Shown one piece after another: positions 1 through 11,761 of a stretch of DNA of 64,000 nt; positions within the stretch are counted from its first letter, which is position 1, and every line of letters begins with the position of its first letter. Under the pieces are notes generated by a model. That model saw nothing but the letters and a program-made list of their open reading frames with translations. It was not told the origin of the DNA and ran no database searches. Origin of the DNA: Glandiceps talaboti (Eukaryota > Hemichordata > Enteropneusta > Spengelidae); NCBI RefSeq assembly GCF_964340395.1, contig NC_135566.1:8574001-8638000 (forward strand), given 5' to 3'. A program made the position numbers and the translations under genes.

Positions 1-180
1 ATTTTCATTAAATCCACATTGCCCGTCCCCTTGCGGTCAAAAGATGCTGTATTGAAGCTACAGACATGGTACACCGAGAAGTTAGCTCTACAAGCCAACG
101 AAGCTCTTCGTGCGAAAAACCTGTTTACATACGATATTTCCGGTGGGGTTGTATTGGTTTGTGGAAGGGGAACTAAGTGG
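1..180 (+). CDS. Partial exon of an unidentified protein, cut by the left window edge
   Basis: The frame is open from base 1 for 60 codons and ends exactly at a consensus donor (TGG|gtaagt at 181). The translated stretch is mixed polar and hydrophobic, not low complexity (for example WYTEKLALQANEALRAKNL, then a Gly/Val-rich strand-like segment). That fits an internal exon whose gene starts left of the window. I do not recognise the family. No matching downstream exon is obvious before the oppositely oriented BTB gene at 1.5 kb, so it could also be a chance open frame. Splice context and composition are the only evidence. Confidence 0.33.
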
Positions 181-523
181 GTAAGTGGAGAAGGGAATTT
201 TGAGAGTGTTGAAGCATCGAGCGCTGTCATAATAATGGGATTTTTTAGTGTTTAATAGGTTAATCTAATGGTGAATGTGCAATATCTCGTTTGATGAGAA
301 GATACAGAAGAATGGTGGGGGAAAGAGCATGCCCCCCCCCCCCCCGCTTTTTCGAACAAATTCAAATATTTACTCGTTGGCTACACCCATATAGTACAAG
401 TGATTTCGTTCGTAATTACACCATAGCATGAAAACCAAATATTTTCAAAATATTTTCATCACATAAGTTATGAACTGACTAGATCTTGGAGTGAGTGGGG
501 CTATGCTTCAAAAACACGAAAAC

Positions 524-557
524 TTGTGTGTGTGTGTGTGTGTGTGTGGGGGGGGGG
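524..557. repeat. (GT)n microsatellite followed by a G-run
   Basis: Alternating GT for about 25 bases, then nine or more G. Simple sequence repeat in the gene-free stretch 260-1500, which otherwise holds only AT-rich unique sequence and the compound repeat at 1.1 kb. Confidence 0.9.
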
Positions 558-1091
558 TTGTTAGCTTATAGAATAAAAGACCAACGTTACTGTATACTGT
601 GTATTTAATGGAAACTTTATTTCTTAATTACGTACAATTGTTTTACTCCATTGCAACCATTGTTGCGCATAAACAGGGCATAGCCTTGCACGGAATATTT
701 GGCACAGTGACTGTGGTTTAGTTTTGTGGCGGGAGAACAAATTACCTACATGTCACTTCTCAGTATAATTAACACCATGTCTCCGATATTTACCACTTGG
801 TGGCATAATTCAATAAAGTTACTGGTCTTCCTTCACCAACATATAAATACAGTTTGAAAACAAATATTTAATATAAAAAAGCGACGAAAAAAAAGAAAAA
901 AAGCTACGAACATTTCACAATAAATATTACTTGGATAATGGCATGGAATCAAATATGTTCTTTGATTTGTCTAGGGAAATATGCAATACAGGAAAACTGA
1001 AATTTCAACAAAGCATAGCCTTAGCCACACTAGTAGTCTGTGAGGTTCTCTGTGACGGGACGTCCTCAACCCCTCTGGAGGCCGGTGAGGG

Positions 1092-1230
<139 letters not shown>

Positions 1231-1507
1231 AATCAGACGTTTACATACCGAGTCGAGTTCATGTCACCTGGAGTAACCACATAGCATTACATAATACACA
1301 GAGACTAACGTCCAATCGTCGACGACTAAAGTTGTTATACAAAAACAAATATAGTATAATTTTGAGAACATAAACGTCTAATAGCACACTTGTAATATTT
1401 CCGTGTTCAACTTCAAATGTAACGTGTCCGTAAATTTGCATTGCATAGCTCTTCAGAACCCAAGTGAAATTTCGACTATCGTCGATGGATACAAATCTCT
1501 ATCATTA

Positions 1508-2875
1508 TCAATTCTCATTGTCATCTTCTGTCAAAACTCTTGGTTCATGAATCTTAATTTCTGCGAAAAACTGCAATTCTTCACGTACAATGACGTCACT
1601 GATTGGGACAGCCACGGGAGTTTTCATGTAGGTGTAACCAGAACTAGGAACGTCCGTTTCTAGACGCCCGTTAAAAGTCTCACATCGATACGCCTGGTAA
1701 CCTCCGCTATTTGGCCGGCCATCGATTAAAACGATCCGTATCTCATACGTGTAACTGGCATGGACTCGGTTTGGGTAGAGACGAAAAATCACTGTGCGTT
1801 TTGGAGAAGATTCGACATCATCTTGCATATGCGTAGGAGATAACTGGGATATTTCTAAACCCCAGGATTCCATTTTCGTACCGTGTCGTGAATAGACAAC
1901 ACAGTTATATTTTGCTTGTCCTCGTTCCCGTGTTGGAATGGCCTTCCACTGAAGTCTTCGAATGACGTTGCCGTCTATTTGAGAAAGGTAAATGCGAGGA
2001 GAGAATTTCTCAGTTTCGAAAACTGATAGCTGTTTGTTTAAGAGATGAAACTTGTACGCCTCGCTTATAAACTGACTGAAATGGCTACCAGATCGTCGCA
2101 CCAGTTGCGAGTTTTCGACTTCGTGCAGTTGGTATGGAGTCATTTGCGCGAAGCGAATCTGCGAACCAAGTGTCGTCGTGTTTTCTTTGAGTGACGCCGC
2201 ACGACTTTCGTCCAATAGCCAGTTCTCTACCTGCTGGAATAGGGCGACTTCGTCATTAACACCGACATTCGAACTTTGTAAAATTCGGGTCATCACATCC
2301 AAACTAAACTGCATCCATGCATGCGGGTATTTGTCAAATACTTCTTGTAGCTTCAAGGCAATAATATCCAAACACTGGGTGTTCAAATATTCTAAATTGT
2401 ACTTCTCTGATTTATCTAACCATTTCATTGCACTGGTAATATTTCCAAACAGTTTTACTTGTTTGGTCACGTATTCCTCACATATTGCCTTCAAATTACG
2501 AACATCGTATTTGTCTGCTAGTACTAGAATAGGCAGTACCATGTCCGGATTTAAAGTGATTCTCCCAGAGTACATGTACCTCAAGAAATGATCGAAAACC
2601 GCACTGCATTCAGGATCCTCGCTTAGAGTGATTTCACACTTCTTAGAGTCCTCCCATTTTCGATCAGTTAGCATAGTCTGAAACACTTCACTGTACATGG
2701 CCAGGAAAAACTTGTTGCAATGGAACGACTTTTCACTGACTCGCAATACGACATCACTAACATCCGGGTTACTCAAATGGTGAACGATGAGCTCTACGTG
2801 TTCTTCGAGTGAACCTACCGTTTCGACACAGCTCCCTTTGACTACAGTCATGGACGGTTGCTCAATCGAAGCCAT
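1508..2875 (-). CDS. BTB-BACK domain protein, BTBD17-like (single coding exon)
   Basis: Intronless 455-aa frame. The chosen ATG at 2875 (MASIEQPS) has a good context (atcATGG); the frame stays open further upstream but without an ATG-led, domain-like start. Residues about 28-135 form a BTB/POZ fold (SDVVLRV, FHCNKFFLA, FLRYMYSG, LADKYDVRNLK). Residues about 140-255 look like a BACK domain (FDKYPHAW, DEVALFQQVENWL). The C-terminal 180 residues are beta-rich, as in BTBD17/galectin-3-binding-protein-like proteins. Human BTBD17 is of similar length but carries a signal peptide, which is not seen here, so a cytosolic adaptor role is possible. The family call is good; the exact orthology is uncertain. 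It is transcribed in the same direction as the insulin-like gene upstream. Confidence 0.85.
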   Translation of the reverse strand: MASIEQPSMTVVKGSCVETVGSLEEHVELIVHHLSNPDVSDVVLRVSEKSFHCNKFFLAMYSEVFQTMLTDRKWEDSKKCEITLSEDPECSAVFDHFLRYMYSGRITLNPDMVLPILVLADKYDVRNLKAICEEYVTKQVKLFGNITSAMKWLDKSEKYNLEYLNTQCLDIIALKLQEVFDKYPHAWMQFSLDVMTRILQSSNVGVNDEVALFQQVENWLLDESRAASLKENTTTLGSQIRFAQMTPYQLHEVENSQLVRRSGSHFSQFISEAYKFHLLNKQLSVFETEKFSPRIYLSQIDGNVIRRLQWKAIPTRERGQAKYNCVVYSRHGTKMESWGLEISQLSPTHMQDDVESSPKRTVIFRLYPNRVHASYTYEIRIVLIDGRPNSGGYQAYRCETFNGRLETDVPSSGYTYMKTPVAVPISDVIVREELQFFAEIKIHEPRVLTEDDNEN

Positions 2876-3211
2876 GATGGTTACAAAGTTTAACGTAAAT
2901 TGTAGATGTGGAATTGTGATGAGGGAAACAGTTTTGACCCCGGATTTTTGACGAATATAAAGTGTGTTCCACCGCCAACGTTCCCAGGTTCCGTACTCTA
3001 TCATCAGCGTTCCGTACAACCCGTAGAAGAGTTTAAAGGTTAACCCGTCAGTTTCCCATAGTTCTTAGTATAAGCGTAGCGACCTAGTTACGACCTCTCT
3101 TTCTGATATTTTTTTCGACAGTTCCGATATGAAAGGTCAAACACTCAAGGCCAGTCATAACACCCTAGAGATTCAATACATACCAATGAGAGAGAAAATT
3201 ATATTGAAACG

Positions 3212-3386
<175 letters not shown>

Positions 3387-4848
3387 GATATCGCCAACTA
3401 TACAAGCTGAAACTAAATATAATCAATACTATTTTCGATATAGGATTTATTCGAATGAATGCGACAATGCATTACAAGGATGTAAGTAGTCAACTAGTGA
3501 CAGTCAGGGGTAGCTTGGAATGATTGTTTTAAAAACATTAATATTCTATATCCATTTCTCCGTACAAGTCGAAAACTATCCCTACGTTTAACATCAATTT
3601 TGTCTAAAATGACGCAGGGTTTTACATTTGAGGAACGGAAACTTCAAGTTTTTGTTGCATAGTAAAGTAAAATCCCGAGTTACCATTCATTTGATTTTCT
3701 CGCTCTTGTCTGTTTGAGTCCCCCCCCCCCTTGTCATTCCCAAGTAATACCTTGATTAGATTTGAATAGTTATATTTGATTGATTTCCCTGATAACAGTT
3801 CTAGCTAGACCCCCCACCCCACCCCAACCCTTACCTCGCCAACCACAACTAGAATTGAGCATCGAGATAAAATATAATTTGATTTTCATTTAGATCAACA
3901 GATTACACTTAATGCGGGTGACGAAATTTCAGAGTAATCCCCCCGGCTGACTGGAATGGAAGAGACTTTGTCATCATCCGGATTTGTGATACACCGACGT
4001 AAAATCACGAAACACATTCTGCCTTCTGCATGTACCTAAACAGTTTCCTAATCCTAATGGATTCAAGAAGCCGTGTGTTACTCGTAAACAGCTTTAAAAT
4101 TCATTAGCTGGTATCCATTGACGACCTAAGTATGTTTTCTCTATATCTAGTGACGTTACATACTTATGAAGTTTTCATTGTCGGCCTATAGTCTTGAAAT
4201 CTATTCGTGACTTCGACTTTCAAGACCACTCTTCACCCCTTCTAGCCCAATGAGAAATTAATTATGAACAAAATATTGTTTATGCAAAATGATCAATCCC
4301 AATGTAGACAATAAGAAGCGTCCGGAGCTGACATCATATGTGGACATTGTGTAATAGATACTAACTTATCCTTGGGCAGAATTCTGTGATTGATGTTATT
4401 GTTAACGACTGTTTGTGGCTTCGTTTAATTTTACCTCAGGAACACATTGAGCTAGATGTGTGAAGAGATTCGAAGCCACGGATAGCCTTTAGACTATTTG
4501 TCGGCGCCCCCGGTTCGTTTTGTATATACATGCTGGTATGGCCAAGTTTTGAATTACTCAAAATGTGTACAAGGTTATATGCTTAGTATATATTCCCAAT
4601 GCTATTCAGAAACTTGTGATAATATATTAAACCATGTAACATAAATCATTGCACTCTTCCATAAGAAACAAGAGTACGTCAAGTACGGTATCGAGTTTTA
4701 GTATGAGTTCTATTTGCTAATATTAAAAACTAGGCCAGTGTTCTTTAGAATAGTATTACATATGTTTAGTTCAGTTTGATTTGATTGAAATATCCAGTTG
4801 ACCGAGACTGTCGTTTTTACCACAGAGATTCCCAGCCATCAAGTGAAC

Positions 4849-5848
<1,000 letters not shown>

Positions 5849-6479
5849 CACAAAACACCACAAAAAAATGCGGTCGTAGTCCAGGATTCGAAGATGAGAT
5901 GAGGCTGCAAACAAATACTCCAGGCTTATTACTAGTGGCTATTGCTCCTAGTGTTTATAAATGATAGTACTAACAAGAGGGGTGTGACGCCTCGTCAATC
6001 ACCCATCAGCATCCGTAGCTCTGTCTACGTACAGGAACTGTTTTGCGCGAATTCGCCTTCGCAAATCGATACCGGTGCACATCCCCGAAAACTTGTGGAA
6101 CAGCTGTTACTGACACAGAACAATCAACATTGTACGACATTGTCAGAAAGTCGCCAGGGTTACACGAAATATCACTGACTGCAGATTAATGCAACGTGGG
6201 TGGGTGGGTGGGTGGATGGGTGGGGTGGGGCGGGGGGGGGGAGGGATCCTGAACTTACGAATGATATAATTGATCAATTTCTTCTTTTACATTGAAGCCT
6301 ACAAATATCCATTCCAATTCCGCGTAAATACGGAGAAATTAGTTTCAGCCTTTACATTTTACAGATAAAAATGTATGGTCGGTCTCACGTCGTACGACAG
6401 AATTTGTCATAAATTAATTGTATGTGTTTTATTTTTGTGTAATTATGATGCAGCCGATTTTCATATTTTTGCCATTTTA

Positions 6480-7024
6480 GTTACCATGGTTTCTGAATAT
6501 GCATTTGATCTGTCAATTTCAGTAACCTATGTATACATGCATTTTTGTACCATTGTCATATACCTCGGTTAAAGGAGTTACTTTCAGATTATTACGCAAA
6601 TTTGGTTACCATAGTAACCATGGGATTCATTTTTAATTGGACACGTTCAGAAACCTAGAAATACATATAACTTTTGTGTAGCTAAGATGTAGTTAGGTCA
6701 AATAGGTTATATTCATATTTTTGTCATTTTCGTTACCATAGCAACAGTAACATTCGGTTCTGGCGATGCACTTTGGTCCGTCATTTTGAGTAACCTATTT
6801 AGGCATGCTATTTTTATACCATTGCTGTATACTTTGGGTAAATGAATACATTTAATAATTATACAATTTTAGTTACCATAGTAACCAAGTAACAGATGGA
6901 AATTATTGTGTACAAGTTTTATTTTGATATGATAATTAGTATTGAAATAAAAAAAAAAACACTTTTAGTAATTTCCCATGTATTGTCTATGGGAAAGTTT
7001 TGGCCCCCTTGTTTCCATGGCGAC
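6480..7024. repeat. Degenerate tandem repeat carrying periodic RFX X-box motifs
   Basis: Near-palindromic motifs recur every 125-140 bp: 6480 (GTTACCATGGTTTC), 6605 (GTTACCATAGTAAC), 6732 (GTTACCATAGCAAC), 6872 (GTTACCATAGTAAC) and 7011 (GTTTCCATGGCGAC). The middle three match the RFX X-box consensus GTNRCC-N(0-3)-RGYAAC exactly. Flanking sequence (TTCATATTTTTG, GTAACCTATG, TACCATTG) also recurs at about 256 bp, so this is an old tandem duplication. It lies 0.6-1.2 kb upstream of the insulin-like gene start. Binding by RFX factors is inferred, not shown. Confidence 0.7.
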
Positions 7025-7559
7025 CATAATTTTTAGTAACAACAGTTTGTCTACCTGCATTGTCATTTTGCTATTCGTTATTAATTATCAATGGTAGAGT
7101 AACTATACATATTGATTCATGCATATCGTAAGGTAGCAACATCCCAGAGGTTACTACATATTGCGTGTTTTTTTTGTTTTTTTTGTTTTTTTTTTACATT
7201 TTCAATTCTCCACTATGATACATTTTTTATCTACAGAGATGTGCTGGCAAAATGTTACCTTCCTTTATAATTGCAATAATAACTATTTATCAGGCAAGTT
7301 CATCTTATCAAATACAGACTTCTATAATTTCAATACCCCCCCCCCCCCCTATTGAGATAGAGAATCAAGCGCTTCCTGTATACTTATATTTGTCAAAAAG
7401 AGATCCCGGTAATCTTGTTGTGTTTGTATTACAATAGAGGCAAGTTCACCTGAGACAGAACGTTGTTTGTATAGACAATCTCACTAACATCATTGGTGCA
7501 TCGTGTCTTTTGGCTGGAAAAAAAGCTCTTATTGCTACTTTTTAATTTGTTTGTTTCGC

Positions 7560-8115
7560 CAGACGATAAAATGTAGCAATGCTAGCAAGATACATGTACA
7601 TTTAGTTGTGCCAGATGAGAAAATGTAGCAATGTTAGTAAAATCCATTTTGTTGCAGACGATAAAATGTAGCAATTCTAGTAAATCAGATGTAAGATACA
7701 TTTTGATGCGCCAGATGAGAAACTGCAGCAATATTAATGCTGGCAAGATATATGTACATTTAGTTGTGCCAGACGATAAAATGTAGCAATTCTAGTAAAT
7801 CAGATGTAAGATACATTTTGTTGCGCCAGATGAGAAACTGTAGCGATGCTGGTAAGATACATTTTGTGACAGATGAGAAAATGGAGCAATGTTAATCGGA
7901 TTTTGTTGCACCAGACGATAAAATGTAGTACTATTAGTAAGATTTTAGTCAAACTAGACTTAACATGAACATTATTTGTAAGATATATAAGCATATGTTT
8001 TTGTTGTGCCAGGCGATAAAATGTGGCAATATTGTTAGGATTTTTGTTTATCAGATGCTAAAATGTAGCAATATTTGTAAAAGTGTTGTCAAACCAGACG
8101 ATAAAATGTAGTCAA
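7560..8115. repeat. Diverged minisatellite, about 45-58 bp units
   Basis: About eleven degenerate copies of a unit built around CAGACGATAAAATGTAGCAA, alternating with CAGATGAGAAA variants (near 7565, 7615, 7659, 7715, 7774, 7830, 7872, 7916, 8012, 8056, 8099). A higher-order period of 115 bp is visible (7659 to 7774, 7715 to 7830). No coding potential. Confidence 0.85.
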
Positions 8116-9261
8116 GTTAAAATGAAACAAACGTCAAATTTAGTAAGATTTTTTTTTGAGCCATAGATGTCGTTCTATTTCAAGTCAAGTGACTTCTATT
8201 CATCAAACGTCTTCCGAGTGCTTTTATTGTATATGGAACTGCACACAACAGACCAGGTGAGCCTATGACTTGGCTTACAAGTATTTCAATTAACCCGTGG
8301 TTTGCACTTATCCGTTTCTCCAGTATCTTTCAATTTATCTTCAATTATTTGACTGAAATTTGATAAGATTGCTGATTTTTTAGTTATGCTTTCTGTGAGA
8401 TTAGATGTAATGATCAAATGCACGTTATTGTGAATTCTAACGTTACTAGGGGGTCTTTTCTATGGTGACGTGGCTAGTGATTGCCATTGGTTGATTTTGC
8501 ATTGCCTAGTTGGTATTTTACTTTCCGACTAGTCACAATACTTTTGTTTATCTATCAATTAGATCTTATTTTCTTTATTTCTTTTTCCATTACTAAATCC
8601 ATGTTTATGGCTAGAATTTGCAATGAGCTGATTCGCTACCCACTCGCTTTATTTAAATCATGCAATCTTGCATTTATTAATATTTGACAATATGGATGAG
8701 AATTGTGTATGTTTTTATTTCTGATTAACAAAAAACAGCTTTACTATGATTTGTTTCTTCTTAAAAAAAAACGGTGTTATAGGCCGTGTCCGCGTGCAGA
8801 ATATTCTGTGTTTATCAAGTTTATTTATTTAAAAAAATCATGTTATGTGCGTATAATAAGAAAATGTTTTACTCCTTTAAAATAATTAAGTTCCAAATAC
8901 AGACTTGGTTTATGTTGTTTCACATCATTTAAAAGTACATTTGTTGTAGTAAAACATAATACAGTTATTTTCTTAATAAAAAAATCCAAAATTAAAAAAT
9001 CCATTTTCAATCCATATGCCCACTTTCAAAACCAATACTTATGATTAACATCTAAAACGAAAAAGTTCTCCCACAGAAAGATTGTCCTCTGCCATCTTGG
9101 CCAGTTGGATACATTACACCTATCATTTGATCGGTAATGCAAGCGTTAAAACAATAATTGTTGTTCTTGACCCTGCCACTCAAAACACTTTAGTCTAACA
9201 GTAGATATCAACGTCTCTTTACTAGGAAATACAATGTATTATACAAAAGCACCACGCTTCT

Positions 9262-9404
9262 TAGTCTTGCTGCTAGACGTTCGGGCTTTCTTTCGATACT
9301 ATAAGCGAAGTTCGCAGTGAGGGCTTGCCCAGTGAGGGCTTGCCCATCCTCGGTCGTGTGTCGTATTGTATCGGAAGAACATCCGAGGTCTAGCAGATAG
9401 ACTA
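9262..9404. mobile_element. MITE, TAGTCT...AGACTA family, copy 1 (143 bp)
   Basis: Flanked by a perfect 9-bp direct repeat CACGCTTCT (9253-9261 and 9405-9413). Ends are an imperfect inverted repeat: TAGTCTTGCTGCTAG at the left, CTAGCAGATAGACTA at the right. It shares most of its length with the copy at 26271. The internal GAGGGCTTGCCC is tandemly duplicated in this copy. It is non-coding, so non-autonomous. The 9-bp duplication suggests a Mutator-like or unclassified transposase. Confidence 0.85.
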
Positions 9405-10681
9405 CACGCTTCTTTGAGGCAACGCTCACTACGTTTCCCAAAAGTATGGAAAAAGTCCTGTAAATTCAGTTTGAAATTTTATATAACGTTTACTAACTTA
9501 TTTATTTTTATTTATGGGTTGTTTTTGTTAGTTAGTTTGTGTGCTTGTTGTTTGCTTTGGTTCTCCCAGTCAGATGGCACAAACGTAGTATTACGTGAAT
9601 GGCTGTATACAATTGCTAAAAAAATGATCACATTAAGTATTGGAAACGTTCGCTAAAGACTTATTTTTGCTTATTTTGCTGGAAACCAAAAGCGTGTACA
9701 TAAGTAGAGGCAAAAATGCCTTGTATATAAAATGCACACCAGGCTTAGAAATGTGTAAGCATTAGCCGTTGTGAACTAGCTGGAGACTTTGAAATCGCTA
9801 AATTTTCTAAGTGGTGAAAATATCTAGGTTTACAGTATGTCTCTCTTGGACAGTGTAAATCGACGACTGTTTTCTACGACCCCAAATGACCACGATTACA
9901 GTATCTGGGAAAATGAATACATGGTCCAGATGAAAAAAAATGTCATTGTCGAACTATTTTCATTTCCTAGCTTAGCAATATAATCTGTCGTAAAAATATT
10001 CAAATGCCTGACAAGGAACACAATTATTACACTTTTAGAATAAGGGAAGATAACATATACCCCTGAAAGATACGTTATACTGTTTACGTCGGATGACAAA
10101 AATATCAAATTTTACATCAGACTTAGAACTGTTGCTATGACAACGTCGTTCACCACTGGGGTGAATTACCTCAAGAAGATAAGGTGGACACCTGTTACAA
10201 ATATTGTGAACATCATTTCGTGAGAATCAAGACACCCTACTTGCTTAATTGCATCTCTAACGTTTGGGTAAACGTTATATACTGTGTATAGAGCTATTTC
10301 ATTTTATTGTGTACAGTTATAAACAGCAAATAGTAAAGTCAATTGGGCAATAAAAATGAGAAATATGAAAATCTCATCTTTGGTCAAACAGTGTCATAGT
10401 GACATTTAATGAACACCAATACTTTATGGTAACAATAACTTGCATCTGATGGCGAGAGAAAGAAATGTTATTTTGACAAATAGTCTCCTGACTTACAAAA
10501 TCGTCTCCTGGACAGGGATATAATCTGTATTTACTATTGAGTGTTTTCAAAAAAAATTGAGAATTTCATCCGTTGTGGGCAGTGAAATGCTACTGAAGTC
10601 TTGAAACTAAGTATAATTAGATGTTATCCCCAATATTTTTCTTTGTTCAGCCAATGGAAATACAAGTGATCTAAATGGCCT

Positions 10682-10715
10682 TTGTCACTACGAGTTGTTA
10701 GACGAGTAGTGACAA
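10682..10715. repeat. Dispersed 34-nt hairpin, copy 1
   Basis: TTGTCACTACGAGT paired with a near-complement ending ACTAGTGACAA-like (GAGTAGTGACAA). The same 34-nt hairpin recurs at 29449-29482. Flanks (CATAGACACGTGTTGTCATG near 10858) resemble sequence near 33.76 kb and 41.87 kb, so it may be part of a longer dispersed repeat. Confidence 0.6.
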
Positions 10716-11001
10716 CTCTTAAGTCACAAGTATTTTCCAGTTGAATGAAGAAAAATAGTGGAGAATAACATTATTATACCAGCACCAGTAATATCAAAGA
10801 AAAATCGGGGAAAGTAATGGTGATTTTGAATATTTTGAACAGAACGGAATCGGTGACATAGACACGTGTTGTCATGACATATACACACATTGTCATGACA
10901 TAGAACAAGAGTATATATTCCATAGTTTTGGCTTATGCATGGCATAGTTCTATAAATCAAGCTTGTAGGCCTCAATTGACCACCATGTGTACATAAACAG
11001 T

Positions 11002-11045
11002 TACACACACACACACACACACTACCACACACACACACACACACA
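11002..11045. repeat. (CA)n microsatellite
   Basis: Two CA runs interrupted by CTAC; simple sequence just beyond the 3' end of KIF22. Confidence 0.9.
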
Positions 11046-11421
11046 CTCTACTCCTAAATTTAAACTGCAGACACATAAAGTCTGTGAATCTTGCATACCT
11101 TTAATACATTAAAAACTCACTCATTACAGATGATGGTAAAAGGAGAGATGAAAGTTTGAATACATAAATATATGTACTGCTTGGACAACTCTTGTAAAAC
11201 AATACTAAAATCTCTGTATATATAATATATGTACAATACATAATCTAATTATTTCAGTGGCATCTAAGGTGTGAAATAAAAGTTTAAGATATTCATGCAT
11301 TTAAAAAAGAAAAAAATGACATCTAAAAGGGTTTTCAACTCCCTGTAAAGCTACAGGAAATGGCTAAGGTAATTACCACAGTATTAAAATACAGGAAGTT
11401 CATGAGCATATTTTCTGTAGT

Positions 11422-11427
11422 TTTATT
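11422..11427 (-). terminator. Candidate KIF22 polyadenylation signal
   Basis: AATAAA on the minus strand (tttatt on plus), about 335 nt beyond the KIF22 stop codon. It is the first canonical hexamer I see downstream. No transcript evidence. Confidence 0.4.
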
Positions 11428-11761
11428 GATAGATTAAAAAATTCATGTCGGGCACTACTTTGTACAATCCAAGCAATCTCACTCTACAAGTTCATTTAAC
11501 TTGTAGCTATATTTGGAAAAAATTATGTACCATATTAATTTTTGATCGACAAAATTTGATGGAAGACATTGAAGTGTTGGCAGATTGATTATTTTGTGAT
11601 TCTGCCAGAACTTGCTGTGTGATTCTGGAACGTTGATGGCACTATACTGATGACAATGTACTCCTCTTTGGTCAATAGTGACAGTTTTGCAACACTTTGT
11701 TCTTGAACTGGTCGCATGATGACATCCAATTTGACACCATTTTTTGATGATTCTGCTCTTC

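Larger units (their letters stand above)
8120..11420. other. Gene-free intergenic stretch
   Basis: AT-rich sequence without a credible exon. It holds a MITE (9262-9404), a small hairpin (10682-10715), a (CA)n run (11002-11045), and a fragment at 8996-9031 resembling the right end of the CCATATGG foldback family found complete at 19.3 and 39.2 kb. Confidence 0.6.
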
